Part shown: piece by piece, positions 44,708 through 52,624 of the stretch | Layout: every line of letters begins with the position of its first letter | Position numbering within the stretch: position 1 is the stretch's first letter | Assembly (NCBI RefSeq): GCF_000966285.1 | Contig: NZ_KQ031391.1 | Coordinates: 4,822,383-4,886,382 of the forward strand | Direction of reading: 5' to 3' | Source: Pseudofrankia sp. DC12 | GTDB lineage: Bacteria > Actinomycetota > Actinomycetes > Frankiales > Frankiaceae | DNA: 64,000 bases | Notes under the pieces: model-generated | Told to the model about the DNA's origin: nothing | The model's database searches: none | Seen by the model: only the letters and a program-made list of their open reading frames with translations | Made by a program: the position numbers and the translations under genes

Positions 44708-47317
44708 ATGACGGCCCGGGCCTTGGACGCGTTCGCCTCCGTGATCTTCCGGGGGCTGGCGGTACTGCGCGCGCTGGTGGTGCTGTATGCCGTCGCCTAC
44801 GTGGCGGTCTGGTGGCACGACTGGTACGGCCCGCATCCGTGGCGGCTGGTCGGCCCGGTACTGGTGCTCGGCTGGTCCGTCGCGTGGGTCGCCGTCGCGG
44901 CCCGGCGGGCGATGCCGCGCTGGATCATCCTGGCCGACGTCGCGGTCGGGGCGGCGATCGGGCTGACGGCGCCGTGGACGGTTCCGGGCCCGTCGCTCGG
45001 AGATCCCAGCTCGTGGGTGTTCTTCTCGGTCCTGCTCGCCGGGATGGGCGCGGTCTGCGCGCTGCGGACCCGCTGGTCGCTGGCGGTGATGCTGGTCCTC
45101 GCGGTGGCGCACGCTGTGCCCGCCTATGACCATCGGCCGCCGATCCTGACCTCGACCGGGCTGCTGCTGTTCATCTGCGTCGCGCTGCGCCAGGCGATCG
45201 TGCTGCTCGTGCGGGTGGCGACGCAGGCGGACGCCTGGCTGGAGGCCGTCGGCGCCCGTGCCCGGGCCGAGACGGTCGCCGCGGCCCGGGCCCGCGCTGA
45301 CCGGGCGCATGAGCGTTTCCTGCACGACACCGTGTTGAACATGCTGGCCGGCATCGGCCTGGGCGGGGCCGGCCGCGCGTGCCCCCCGCAGTCCGCTCCC
45401 GCGTTGACCTCGGCCCAGCCGGCCGTGGCCACGCCCGCTGTGACAGCGCCCGCGCTGGAGGCGGTCCGGTCGCGCTGCCAGCGGATCGTCGGCCAGGTGG
45501 AGCACCTGCTCGCCGGGTCCGGCGACGCTGACGCGGCACCGCAGGCCGACCCGGACGCCAACCTCGACGGGCTGGTCGCGGGCGTGGTCGACGAGGCCCG
45601 CGACGACGGGCTTGACCTGACCTACCAGTTCGTCCGGGTCGAGCGGCCACGCTGGCGGCGCCCGGAGCGGGGCGGGACGGCCGACTGCCCGAAGGCGCTC
45701 GCCGAGGCACCCCTGCCGGTCGACGTCGCCGCCGCGCTGGCCGCCGCGGTACGCGAGGGGCTGACCAACGTCCGCAGGCATTCGGGTGTCGCGGCCGCCC
45801 GGGTCACCGTGGTCCGCTGGCTGGACGGTGTGCGCGTCCGGATCGACGACGCCGGGGTCGGCTTCGAGGCGGCCCACTTCGACGCGGCCCATCCGGACCC
45901 GGCCCTGGCCGGCGCGTCGGCCACCAGGCCCGCGTCCGGCGCGGGGCCTCCGGATGGCCCAGGAACCTCGGATCGCGCGGCGACCTCGACCGGCGGCGGC
46001 CTGACAGGCGGGGACGACGTGGGACGGGCCCGGCTGGGGCTGCGCGGGTCCGTGCACGGCCGGATGGTCGACGTCGGCGGATGGGCTCGGATCGTCTCGC
46101 GCCCTGGTGTCGGCACCCGGGTCGAGCTGCACTGGCAGGCCGCGCAGCCCCCGGCCGCCCGCCCGGACCATGGTGCCGGCCTGCGCCGCGACTACGAGCA
46201 GGCGATCCGCCGCGGCGTCGGCATCGCGGTGCTGACCGGCGTGGCCGTGCTCGCGCTGCCGGCGATCGGCTACCGGGACCGGGCCCGGCTGCCGCCCGGG
46301 CTGCTGCACCCGGTGGCGCCGGTCGCGTCGCTGCTGCTGTGGGCCGTGGTCGCCGCCGGCGCGGCCAGCATGGTCGTGATCATGAGGCGGCGTCCCCTCG
46401 ACGGCCGCGAGGCGCTGGTGGTGCTCGCCTTCGTGGTCTTGGTCATCCTGACCGGGGCGACGCTGGCCCCCGGCGACGAGGTGATCAGGATCTACGACTG
46501 GGCCGGGACGATAGCACCGACCGTCCTGCTGCTGCCGATCACGGTCTCCCGGCCGGCCCGGCAGTGGGCGCTGGCCGTCGCCGTGATCGTCGGTGTGGAG
46601 CTGGCGATCGGCCTGATGCGACTCGGGCCGCAGCCGCTGGATGTCGTCCGGCTGCTGGGCCTGCTCTACGGGGTGTCGACGATCCAGCTGCTGGTGACGG
46701 TCGCCGGGCCGGTGCTGCGCGCGACCGCGGAGACGACGACGGCCGCCGCCGCGATGGACGCCGAGCTCAGCGCGAGCCAGGACTCCGCCGCCGCGGTCCG
46801 TCGCGACCGGGCCCGCCGGCTCGCTCGGCTCAACCGGGACGTGCTGCCGCTGCTGCGTTCCGTGGGGGAGGGTGGCGCCGATCCCCGCGAGGAGACCGTC
46901 CGGCGGCTGTGCGCGAGCCGGGCCCGGGCGCTGCGTCGGATGCTGTCCGGCGGGGGTGGGCCCGCCGGCCCGCTGACCGAGCTGGAGACCGCGATCGACG
47001 CGGCGGAGGCGCGCGGCGCGCTCGTGGTGCTCCAGGTCGCCGGGGAGCTGGCCGCCGTCGACACGGATGTCCGCGAGGAGCTCGTCGACCTGCTCAGCGA
47101 GACGTTGCGGGTGACGCCGCCCGGCCGTGTCACGGTGACCCTGATGTGCGACGGCGGCGAGGGCTTCATCTCCTACCCCGCGGCGCCGGGCGGCTGGGCC
47201 GAGCCGCGGCGGATGTCCCGGCTGGCGGAGCAGAGCGGACTGGTGGCCCGCACCGAGCTGGATGAGGACAACACCGTCGTCGAGCTGCGCTGGCCAGTCG
47301 GCGCCACAGCCGCTTGA
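44708..47317 (+). CDS. Orphan membrane sensor histidine kinase (HisKA_3/NarL type) with a second kinase-like module
   Basis: About 869 residues. Module 1 has some five membrane spans, the phospho-acceptor in HERFLHDTVLNML (His206), and an HATPase_c domain (REGLTNVRRHSG, RIDDAGVGF, GLRGSVHGRM...GVGTRVELHW). Module 2 repeats the plan: five or so membrane spans (about 500-670), then a dimerisation-like helix (ARRLARLNRDVLPLLRSV) without a His in the expected place, and a degenerate C-terminal HATPase-like fold ending VVELRWPVG. So only module 1 looks active. ATG at 44708 follows GGGGGA; an ATG at 44663 is possible. No response regulator gene is adjacent. Confidence 0.8.
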   Translation: MTARALDAFASVIFRGLAVLRALVVLYAVAYVAVWWHDWYGPHPWRLVGPVLVLGWSVAWVAVAARRAMPRWIILADVAVGAAIGLTAPWTVPGPSLGDPSSWVFFSVLLAGMGAVCALRTRWSLAVMLVLAVAHAVPAYDHRPPILTSTGLLLFICVALRQAIVLLVRVATQADAWLEAVGARARAETVAAARARADRAHERFLHDTVLNMLAGIGLGGAGRACPPQSAPALTSAQPAVATPAVTAPALEAVRSRCQRIVGQVEHLLAGSGDADAAPQADPDANLDGLVAGVVDEARDDGLDLTYQFVRVERPRWRRPERGGTADCPKALAEAPLPVDVAAALAAAVREGLTNVRRHSGVAAARVTVVRWLDGVRVRIDDAGVGFEAAHFDAAHPDPALAGASATRPASGAGPPDGPGTSDRAATSTGGGLTGGDDVGRARLGLRGSVHGRMVDVGGWARIVSRPGVGTRVELHWQAAQPPAARPDHGAGLRRDYEQAIRRGVGIAVLTGVAVLALPAIGYRDRARLPPGLLHPVAPVASLLLWAVVAAGAASMVVIMRRRPLDGREALVVLAFVVLVILTGATLAPGDEVIRIYDWAGTIAPTVLLLPITVSRPARQWALAVAVIVGVELAIGLMRLGPQPLDVVRLLGLLYGVSTIQLLVTVAGPVLRATAETTTAAAAMDAELSASQDSAAAVRRDRARRLARLNRDVLPLLRSVGEGGADPREETVRRLCASRARALRRMLSGGGGPAGPLTELETAIDAAEARGALVVLQVAGELAAVDTDVREELVDLLSETLRVTPPGRVTVTLMCDGGEGFISYPAAPGGWAEPRRMSRLAEQSGLVARTELDEDNTVVELRWPVGATAA

Positions 47318-47334
47318 GGCGATCCGCCGGAACC

Positions 47335-47385
47335 GGGCGCGGAGCGCCCTTCGGCGGATCCGCCTGGCTCGGGCGCTGAGCGCCC
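47335..47385. terminator. Two small hairpins between the kinase gene and glpD
   Basis: GGGCGC-GGA-GCGCCC (47335-47349) and GGGCGC-TGA-GCGCCC (47371-47385) lie in the convergent gap. A larger inverted pair (GGCGATCCGCCG / CGGCGGATCCGCC) surrounds the first. Confidence 0.55.
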
Positions 47386-47492
47386 TCCCCAACGTGATTC
47401 TGGGCTGGCGGAGGTGGACGAGGCGGGCGCGGTCCAGGGTCGGGAGCTGGGTTGCGTTTCGCCGGAACCGACGTCCGGCCGGCGCGGCGGTG

Positions 47493-49130
47493 TTAGGACG
47501 GTGCCGGGCGGTGGTAGGGCGAGGAGCGCGCGGGTGGCAGCTGGGCGGACCGCGTCGGGGCCGAGAAGCGCTCGGTGAGCTCGGCGGCCCGCGGCAGCGC
47601 GGCGGCCCGGTCGGCGGCGACGAGACCGATCCGGGTCCGCCGGTCGAGCAGGTCCTCGACGTCGAGAGCACCCTCATGGCGCAGCGCGAACAGCAGCTCG
47701 GCGCCGGTGACGGACGTTCCGGCCGCGATCGGGGTGAGCAGGCCGGGGTCCTCGCCGGCTCCGGCGAGGACCGCGGGCGCCTCGGTGCCGTACCGCTCGA
47801 CCAGCCGCCGGGGCGCCGGCACGGTGGCGAGCTGGGCCCGTGGTGCCGCGCCGACCAGCGGCAGCCGGGCCGTCCGGCACCGCCCGGCGGTGAGACCCCC
47901 CTGCGTGACGGCGGCGTCGACGGCGTCGCGTGCCATCCGCCGGTAGGTGGTCAGCTTGCCGCCGACGATGGTGATCACCCCGTCGGGCCCGACCCGAACC
48001 GCGTGCCGACGGGACAGGTCGGCGCTGCGGGTCTGCGCACCCTCGTGCGCCGGTGCGTCCAGCAGCGGCCGTAGCCCGGCGAACGCGCCGAGCACGTCGG
48101 CCCGGTCCAGTGGAGCGTCCAGCGCCGCGGACACCACGCCGAGCAGCGTCTCGATCTCGGCGGCGGTCGGCTGGGGCACGTCCTCGACGTCCTCGGCGGG
48201 GACGTCGGTCAGCCCGACGTAGACCCGGCCGTCGGCCTGTGGCACCACCGTGACGTAGCTGTTGTGCTCGCCCGGCATCGGCACCGTGACCGCGGCGCGC
48301 AGGCCGCCGAACGCGTCGGCGCCCAGCACCAGATGGGTGCCGCGGCTGGGCCGCAGCCGGATCTCGGGGGCCAGGGTCGGCGCCCATACCCCGGTGGCGT
48401 TCACGACGGTCCGCGCCCGCAGGCTGAACGTCGTACCGCTGACCGTGTCCTCGACGAGCGCCTCGGTGCCGGTGAGCCGAACTGCGCGCAGCCGGGTCAG
48501 CACCCGCGCCCCGTGCGCCGCCGCGGTGCGGGCGAGCGTGACGACGAGGCGGGCGTCGTCGACGAGCTGGCCGTCCCAGTAGAGCAGGCCGCCGCGCAGC
48601 CCGGTCTCCCGCAGGGTCGGGGCGTGCTGGCGGGTCTCGACGGCGGTGAGCCGGCGGGGCGGTGGCAGCGTGCTGCTCGGGGTGCGCGCGCCGCGGCGCA
48701 TCACGTCGGCGACATGCAGGCCCGTGGTCATCAGCACGGCCGAGCGCCGGCTGACCTCCGGCGTCAGCGGGATCAGGATCGGCAGTGGGTGGACCAGGTG
48801 CCCGGCGGTCCGGCGCAGCAGGATGTCGCGTTCCTGCGCGCTCTCCATGGCCAGCCGCAGGTCGCCGCTGGCCAGGTACCGCAGCCCGCCGTGCACCAGC
48901 TTCGAGCTCCACCGGCTGGTGCCCCAGGCCAGGTCGCGTGCCTCGGCGAGGGCGACGGTGAGCCCTCGGCTGGCCGCGTCGAGCGCCACGCCGGTTCCGG
49001 TCACCCCGCCGCCGATCACCAGCAGGTCGACGACCTCGCCGCCGGCGAGCCCGGCGAGCTCCCGCACGCGCCTGGCCGCGGACAGCGACGCCCCCGGATG
49101 AGGTGACATCCCCGCGCCGACCTCGGTCAT
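47493..49130 (-). CDS. glpD: FAD-dependent glycerol-3-phosphate dehydrogenase
   Basis: 545 residues. Membrane-associated enzyme that oxidises sn-glycerol 3-phosphate to DHAP and passes electrons to quinone. The FAD motif is VDLLVIGGGVTGTGVALDAASRG, followed by the GlpD signature TSRWSSKLVHGGLRYL and later GGKLTTYRRMA. The C-terminal DAO_C domain is present. ATG at 49130 follows GAGGGGG at 6 nt. A 27-bp tandem repeat lies just upstream. Its divergent neighbour resembles alkyl-DHAP synthase, which acts on acyl-DHAP, so DHAP links the two genes. Confidence 0.93.
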   Translation of the reverse strand: MTEVGAGMSPHPGASLSAARRVRELAGLAGGEVVDLLVIGGGVTGTGVALDAASRGLTVALAEARDLAWGTSRWSSKLVHGGLRYLASGDLRLAMESAQERDILLRRTAGHLVHPLPILIPLTPEVSRRSAVLMTTGLHVADVMRRGARTPSSTLPPPRRLTAVETRQHAPTLRETGLRGGLLYWDGQLVDDARLVVTLARTAAAHGARVLTRLRAVRLTGTEALVEDTVSGTTFSLRARTVVNATGVWAPTLAPEIRLRPSRGTHLVLGADAFGGLRAAVTVPMPGEHNSYVTVVPQADGRVYVGLTDVPAEDVEDVPQPTAAEIETLLGVVSAALDAPLDRADVLGAFAGLRPLLDAPAHEGAQTRSADLSRRHAVRVGPDGVITIVGGKLTTYRRMARDAVDAAVTQGGLTAGRCRTARLPLVGAAPRAQLATVPAPRRLVERYGTEAPAVLAGAGEDPGLLTPIAAGTSVTGAELLFALRHEGALDVEDLLDRRTRIGLVAADRAAALPRAAELTERFSAPTRSAQLPPARSSPYHRPAPS

Positions 49131-49143
49131 CAGGTCCCCCTCT

Positions 49144-49220
49144 GCTGCCTGCGGCCAGGTGCGGGCTGGTGCTGCCTGCGGCCAGGTGCGGGCTGGTGCT
49201 GCCTGCGGTGAGGTGCGGCC
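49144..49220 (-). repeat. 27-bp tandem repeat, three copies, upstream of glpD
   Basis: Copies start at 49144, 49171 and 49198; the first two are identical and the third diverges in its second half. The array begins 14 bp from the glpD start and directly abuts its ribosome site. Confidence 0.85.
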
Positions 49221-49419
49221 GGTCACCCGTGCGGGCGCGAGCCGGCGCACATCGGACCGAGCCCTGCGCCCAGCGTGCGTGCTGGGTGGCACCGTCGTCC
49301 ACCGGACCTTTTCAACGACCGGAAGGCCACGTTCGGGGCCGGATGGCCGCCCGGAACCTCGGTGAGGCTGGCCACAGGTCGTCGGGGTCGCCCGGCCGCC
49401 GGGGTGGCACAGTGGTCGG

Positions 49420-51141
49420 GTGAGCGAGCCGTCGCTGGATGCCCGGGCCCTGGCCAACGCGGAGCCGGTGTGGTGGGGGTGGCGACGGGCCGACGAACAG
49501 GTCGAGCTGCCGGCGGCGGTGCGCGCGCTCCTGGTCGACGGGCTGGGCTTCGCCGAGCGGGCCAGCCCGCCGGTCGACCTGGCCGATGTCCGGCTGCCCC
49601 CGTCCCGGCTGCCCGAGCCGGCCCGCGCCGATCTCGCGGCCGCCATCGGCTCGGACCAGGTCCGGCTCGACCGGGACGCCCGGATTCGGCACTGCCGGGG
49701 CCGGTCCACCGTGGACCTGCTCGCGCTGCGCGACGGGGACGCGGCGGCCGCGCCGGACGCCGTGCTCACCCCGGCCGGCCACGACGAGGTCGCCGCCGTT
49801 CTCGCCGTCTGCGCCGGCCATCGCGTCGCCGTGGTGCCGTACGGCGGCGGGACGTCCGTCGTCGGCGGGCTCGCGCCGCCGCACACCGGCTACGAGGCCG
49901 TCGTCGCGCTCGACGTGCGCCGGCTGAACCGCCTCCTCGACGTGGACACCGTCTCGCTCACCGCCACGCTGGAGCCGGGGCTGTCCGGCCCGGCGGCCGA
50001 GGCGCTGCTCGCCGAGCACGGCCTGACCCTCGGGCACGTCCCGCAGTCGTGGGAGTACGCCACGATCGGCGGGTTCGCGGCGACTCGTTCCAGCGGGCAG
50101 GCGTCCAGTGGCTACGGGCGGTTCGACGCGGTCGTGGTCGGGCTGCGGGTGGCCACGCCGATTGGCGGCTGGGAGCTCGGCCGGGCGCCGGCCTCCGCCG
50201 CCGGGCCGGACCTGCGCCAGCTCATGCTCGGCTCGGAGGGCGCCTTCGGGGTGATCACCGCGGTCCGGGTCCGGGTCCGGCCGGTGCCGGCGCGGCGCCG
50301 CTACGAGAGCTGGCGGGTCGACGACTTCGCGACCGGGCTCGCGGCGCTGCGCGAGCTGGCCCAGCGCGACCTGCTGCCCGCCGTCGCCCGCCTCTCCGAC
50401 GAGGTCGAGACGGCGGCCGGCGCCACCAGCCCACCCAGCACTTCCGCGCCAGCCGGTTCGCCCGGCACTTCCGCCCGGCCCGGCCCGCCCGGGGCTGCCG
50501 GGTCGGACGCGGGCACGGACGACGTGAAACCTGACGGCGGTGCGGAGGTGCCGGCCGGTGGGTGCCAGGTCGTGCTCGGCTACGAGGGCACGCCCGAACG
50601 GGTCGGCCGGCAGGCGGACGACGTCGCGGCGGTGCTGCGCGCCCAGGGCGGGCAGCCGCTGGGCGCCGAGGCTGGCTGGGCGTGGGTACACGGTCGCTTC
50701 AACGGGCCGCGCCTGCGGGACGCGCTGCTGGACGCCGGGATGTTCGCCGAGACGCTCGAGACCGCCACGTTCTGGTCCGGGGTGGACGGCCTGCACGCGG
50801 GCGTCCAGGATGCGCTCGCGAAGTCCTACGCCGCGGCCGGGGTACCGGCGGTGGTGATGTGCCACGTCTCGCACCTCTACCCGACCGGCGCGTCGCTCTA
50901 CTTCACCGTCGTGGCCGGCCACAGTGCCGACCGCGGCGGGCTCTGGGCGGTGGCGAAGGCCGCGGCGAGCGACGCGATCGTCGCGGCCGGCGGGACGATC
51001 ACCCATCACCACGCCGTCGGCACCGACCACCGGCCCTGGCTCGGCGCGGAGATCGGCGACGTGGGCGTCACCGTGCTGCGCGCCGTCAAGCGGGCGCTCG
51101 ACCCGACCGGAATCCTCAACCCGGGTGTTCTCATCCCGTAG
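49420..51141 (+). CDS. Alkyldihydroxyacetonephosphate-synthase-like FAD-binding oxidase
   Basis: 573 residues of the FAD_binding_4/FAD-oxidase_C family. The PCMH-type FAD domain (VVPYGGGTSVVGGL, GFAATRSSGQASSGYGRFD, LGSEGAFGVITAVRVRV) and the C-terminal domain are complete. Near the end, TITHHHAVGTDH contains the triple-His loop characteristic of alkylglycerone-phosphate synthase, the enzyme that makes the ether bond of ether lipids; D-lactate dehydrogenases lack it. A Pro/Gly/Ala-rich insert sits at about 328-375. GTG at 49420 has only a poor ribosome site. Divergent from glpD. Actinobacterial members of this family are not all proven ether-lipid enzymes. Confidence 0.82.
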   Translation: MSEPSLDARALANAEPVWWGWRRADEQVELPAAVRALLVDGLGFAERASPPVDLADVRLPPSRLPEPARADLAAAIGSDQVRLDRDARIRHCRGRSTVDLLALRDGDAAAAPDAVLTPAGHDEVAAVLAVCAGHRVAVVPYGGGTSVVGGLAPPHTGYEAVVALDVRRLNRLLDVDTVSLTATLEPGLSGPAAEALLAEHGLTLGHVPQSWEYATIGGFAATRSSGQASSGYGRFDAVVVGLRVATPIGGWELGRAPASAAGPDLRQLMLGSEGAFGVITAVRVRVRPVPARRRYESWRVDDFATGLAALRELAQRDLLPAVARLSDEVETAAGATSPPSTSAPAGSPGTSARPGPPGAAGSDAGTDDVKPDGGAEVPAGGCQVVLGYEGTPERVGRQADDVAAVLRAQGGQPLGAEAGWAWVHGRFNGPRLRDALLDAGMFAETLETATFWSGVDGLHAGVQDALAKSYAAAGVPAVVMCHVSHLYPTGASLYFTVVAGHSADRGGLWAVAKAAASDAIVAAGGTITHHHAVGTDHRPWLGAEIGDVGVTVLRAVKRALDPTGILNPGVLIP

Positions 51142-51318
51142 CCGGACTCCCGCAGCGGAGCCGGTCGGATCCGGTCCGGGCCACCTGGGTGGAGCATCAC
51201 GGCCCAGGGATCGATACGCTGAACAGGTCGCCTACGACGTCCAGTAGAACTGGGCCCGGCCAGCCGGGCGGCAGGTCTTCGATCTTCCCCCCTTGCGGTG
51301 GGGCTGGAGGGATTCGCA

Positions 51319-51477
51319 GTGGTCATTGGTGCCGTGGTGATCTTCGCGCTGTTGATGCTGATCCCGCCGCTGATCGTCTTCCCCCCGATCGTCTACTACT
51401 ACCGCAAGTCGGCGCCGCTGCGGGCGCAGGCCGAGCTCGACCGCACCCGTCGCGCGCGCGAGCTCGCCCGCCGCTGA
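51319..51477 (+). CDS. Small single-span membrane protein (52 residues)
   Basis: GTG at 51319 is preceded by GGAGGG with 7-nt spacing. The product is a hydrophobic N-terminal segment (VVIGAVVIFALLMLIPPLIV), a FPPIVYYYRK boundary, and a highly charged Arg/Glu tail ending RARELARR. It has the layout of a small membrane protein with a cytoplasmic basic tail. Lies 177 bp after the AGPS-like gene. No function is recognised. Confidence 0.65.
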   Translation: MVIGAVVIFALLMLIPPLIVFPPIVYYYRKSAPLRAQAELDRTRRARELARR

Positions 51478-51551
51478 CGCCGTCCGCCGGCCAGCGGATT
51501 CGAACGCGTTTTCGGTAACCCGGCAGCGCACCGGCCGTTAGGCAGGCCAAG

Positions 51552-52310
51552 ATGGGCGCTATGCCACCGGAACCGCCGCCACCGGCCGGCGCCGGGCCCG
51601 AGCCACCGCGGCCCCCGGTCACCCGTGGGCTGGTGCTCGTCGGGCCCGGTTCCGCGTTCGGTGCCGAGCTGCTCATCCGGTTCGGGCTGGAAGGCTTCCG
51701 GCTCGGCGTCGTCGCCCGGTCGACGGACACCCTTGGCCGGCTGACCGAGGAACTGGCCAGCGCCGGGCTGACGATGCGCGGCGCCGTCGCGGACGTCACC
51801 GATGCCGCCGGTTTCGGGGCGACCCTCGCGGGGCTTGCCGCCGACCTCGGCGGCCTGACCGTTCTGGTCTACAACGCGAAGCTGTCCATCCGCGGCAGCG
51901 CGTTCTCCGTCCCGGCCGACGCCCTGAACCAGACGCTGGCCGTGAACGTGACCGGTGCGCTCACCGCCGTCCAGGCCGCCACGCCGCTGCTGCTGGACCG
52001 GGTGGGCGCGACGATCCTGGTCACCGTCGCCGGAAACCGCACCGAGCCACCCGGTGGCCGGTTCGCGCTGGCGGCCGGGAAGGCCGGGCTGGCCGCGCTC
52101 GCCGGCGCCGTCGGCCCGACGCTCGCCGACCAGGGCATCCGGATGCGGACCGTGGTGCTCGACGGCCGGGTCGGGCCGGCCGGGCCGCTGCGGCCGGCCG
52201 CGGTCGCCGACCACTTCTGGCAGGCCTACGCCGCGCCCCGCGGCGCCGTCTTCCGGCTCGCCCCGGCCGGCCCGCGCCGCCCCGCCGCGACCCTGCCGCT
52301 GGAGGTCTGA
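51552..52310 (+). CDS. SDR-like protein lacking the catalytic tyrosine
   Basis: 252 residues with a Rossmann fold like short-chain dehydrogenases. The glycine motif is changed to VGPGSAFGAE (usual TGxxxGIG), NNAG is YNAK, and in the active site the YxxxK pattern reads LAAGK within FALAAGKAGLAAL, so the Tyr is missing while the Lys remains. Catalysis by the usual SDR mechanism is therefore unlikely; it may bind a nucleotide or act on other proteins. About 25 Pro-rich N-terminal residues precede the fold. Start at 51552 or the ATG at 51561; no good ribosome site for either. Confidence 0.75.
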   Translation: MGAMPPEPPPPAGAGPEPPRPPVTRGLVLVGPGSAFGAELLIRFGLEGFRLGVVARSTDTLGRLTEELASAGLTMRGAVADVTDAAGFGATLAGLAADLGGLTVLVYNAKLSIRGSAFSVPADALNQTLAVNVTGALTAVQAATPLLLDRVGATILVTVAGNRTEPPGGRFALAAGKAGLAALAGAVGPTLADQGIRMRTVVLDGRVGPAGPLRPAAVADHFWQAYAAPRGAVFRLAPAGPRRPAATLPLEV

Positions 52311-52624
52311 CGCCGGTCTCGCCGGCGGCCGGCGGTGGCCCCCACCGGACGGGCCCCACTTGCGTGCCCCGCCGCCCCGGGGCCCGTTGAGCGCGCAGGA
52401 CAGCGGCCCGGGACGGTGCGCCTGACCGGGCCGGCGGCGTCGTCCTCGGCGTCGGCAACCCGACGCGGGGAAACGTCAAAAAGCGGACAGCGGATCGCGG
52501 TGGGCGATCAGACCCTCGACGCTCCCAAGAGGCGCTGGACGTGCGACCATCCGGTGGATGAGCCGACGGGGTGGGGACGTCCTCGCGCGCGTGGGTCGGC
52601 GTGCCCCTGATGGGAGATGACCCC
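52311..52624. other. Intergenic region before the DUF2993 gene
   Basis: 314 bp. The only clear element is GGGAG at about 52613-52617 before the GTG at 52625. No gene, hairpin or repeat was recognised. Confidence 0.4.

Noticed and set aside
44450-47677. Long antisense open frame opposite the histidine kinase
   Set aside because: Composition is His/Arg/Pro/Gln-rich text typical of antisense frames; the kinase on the other strand is clear.
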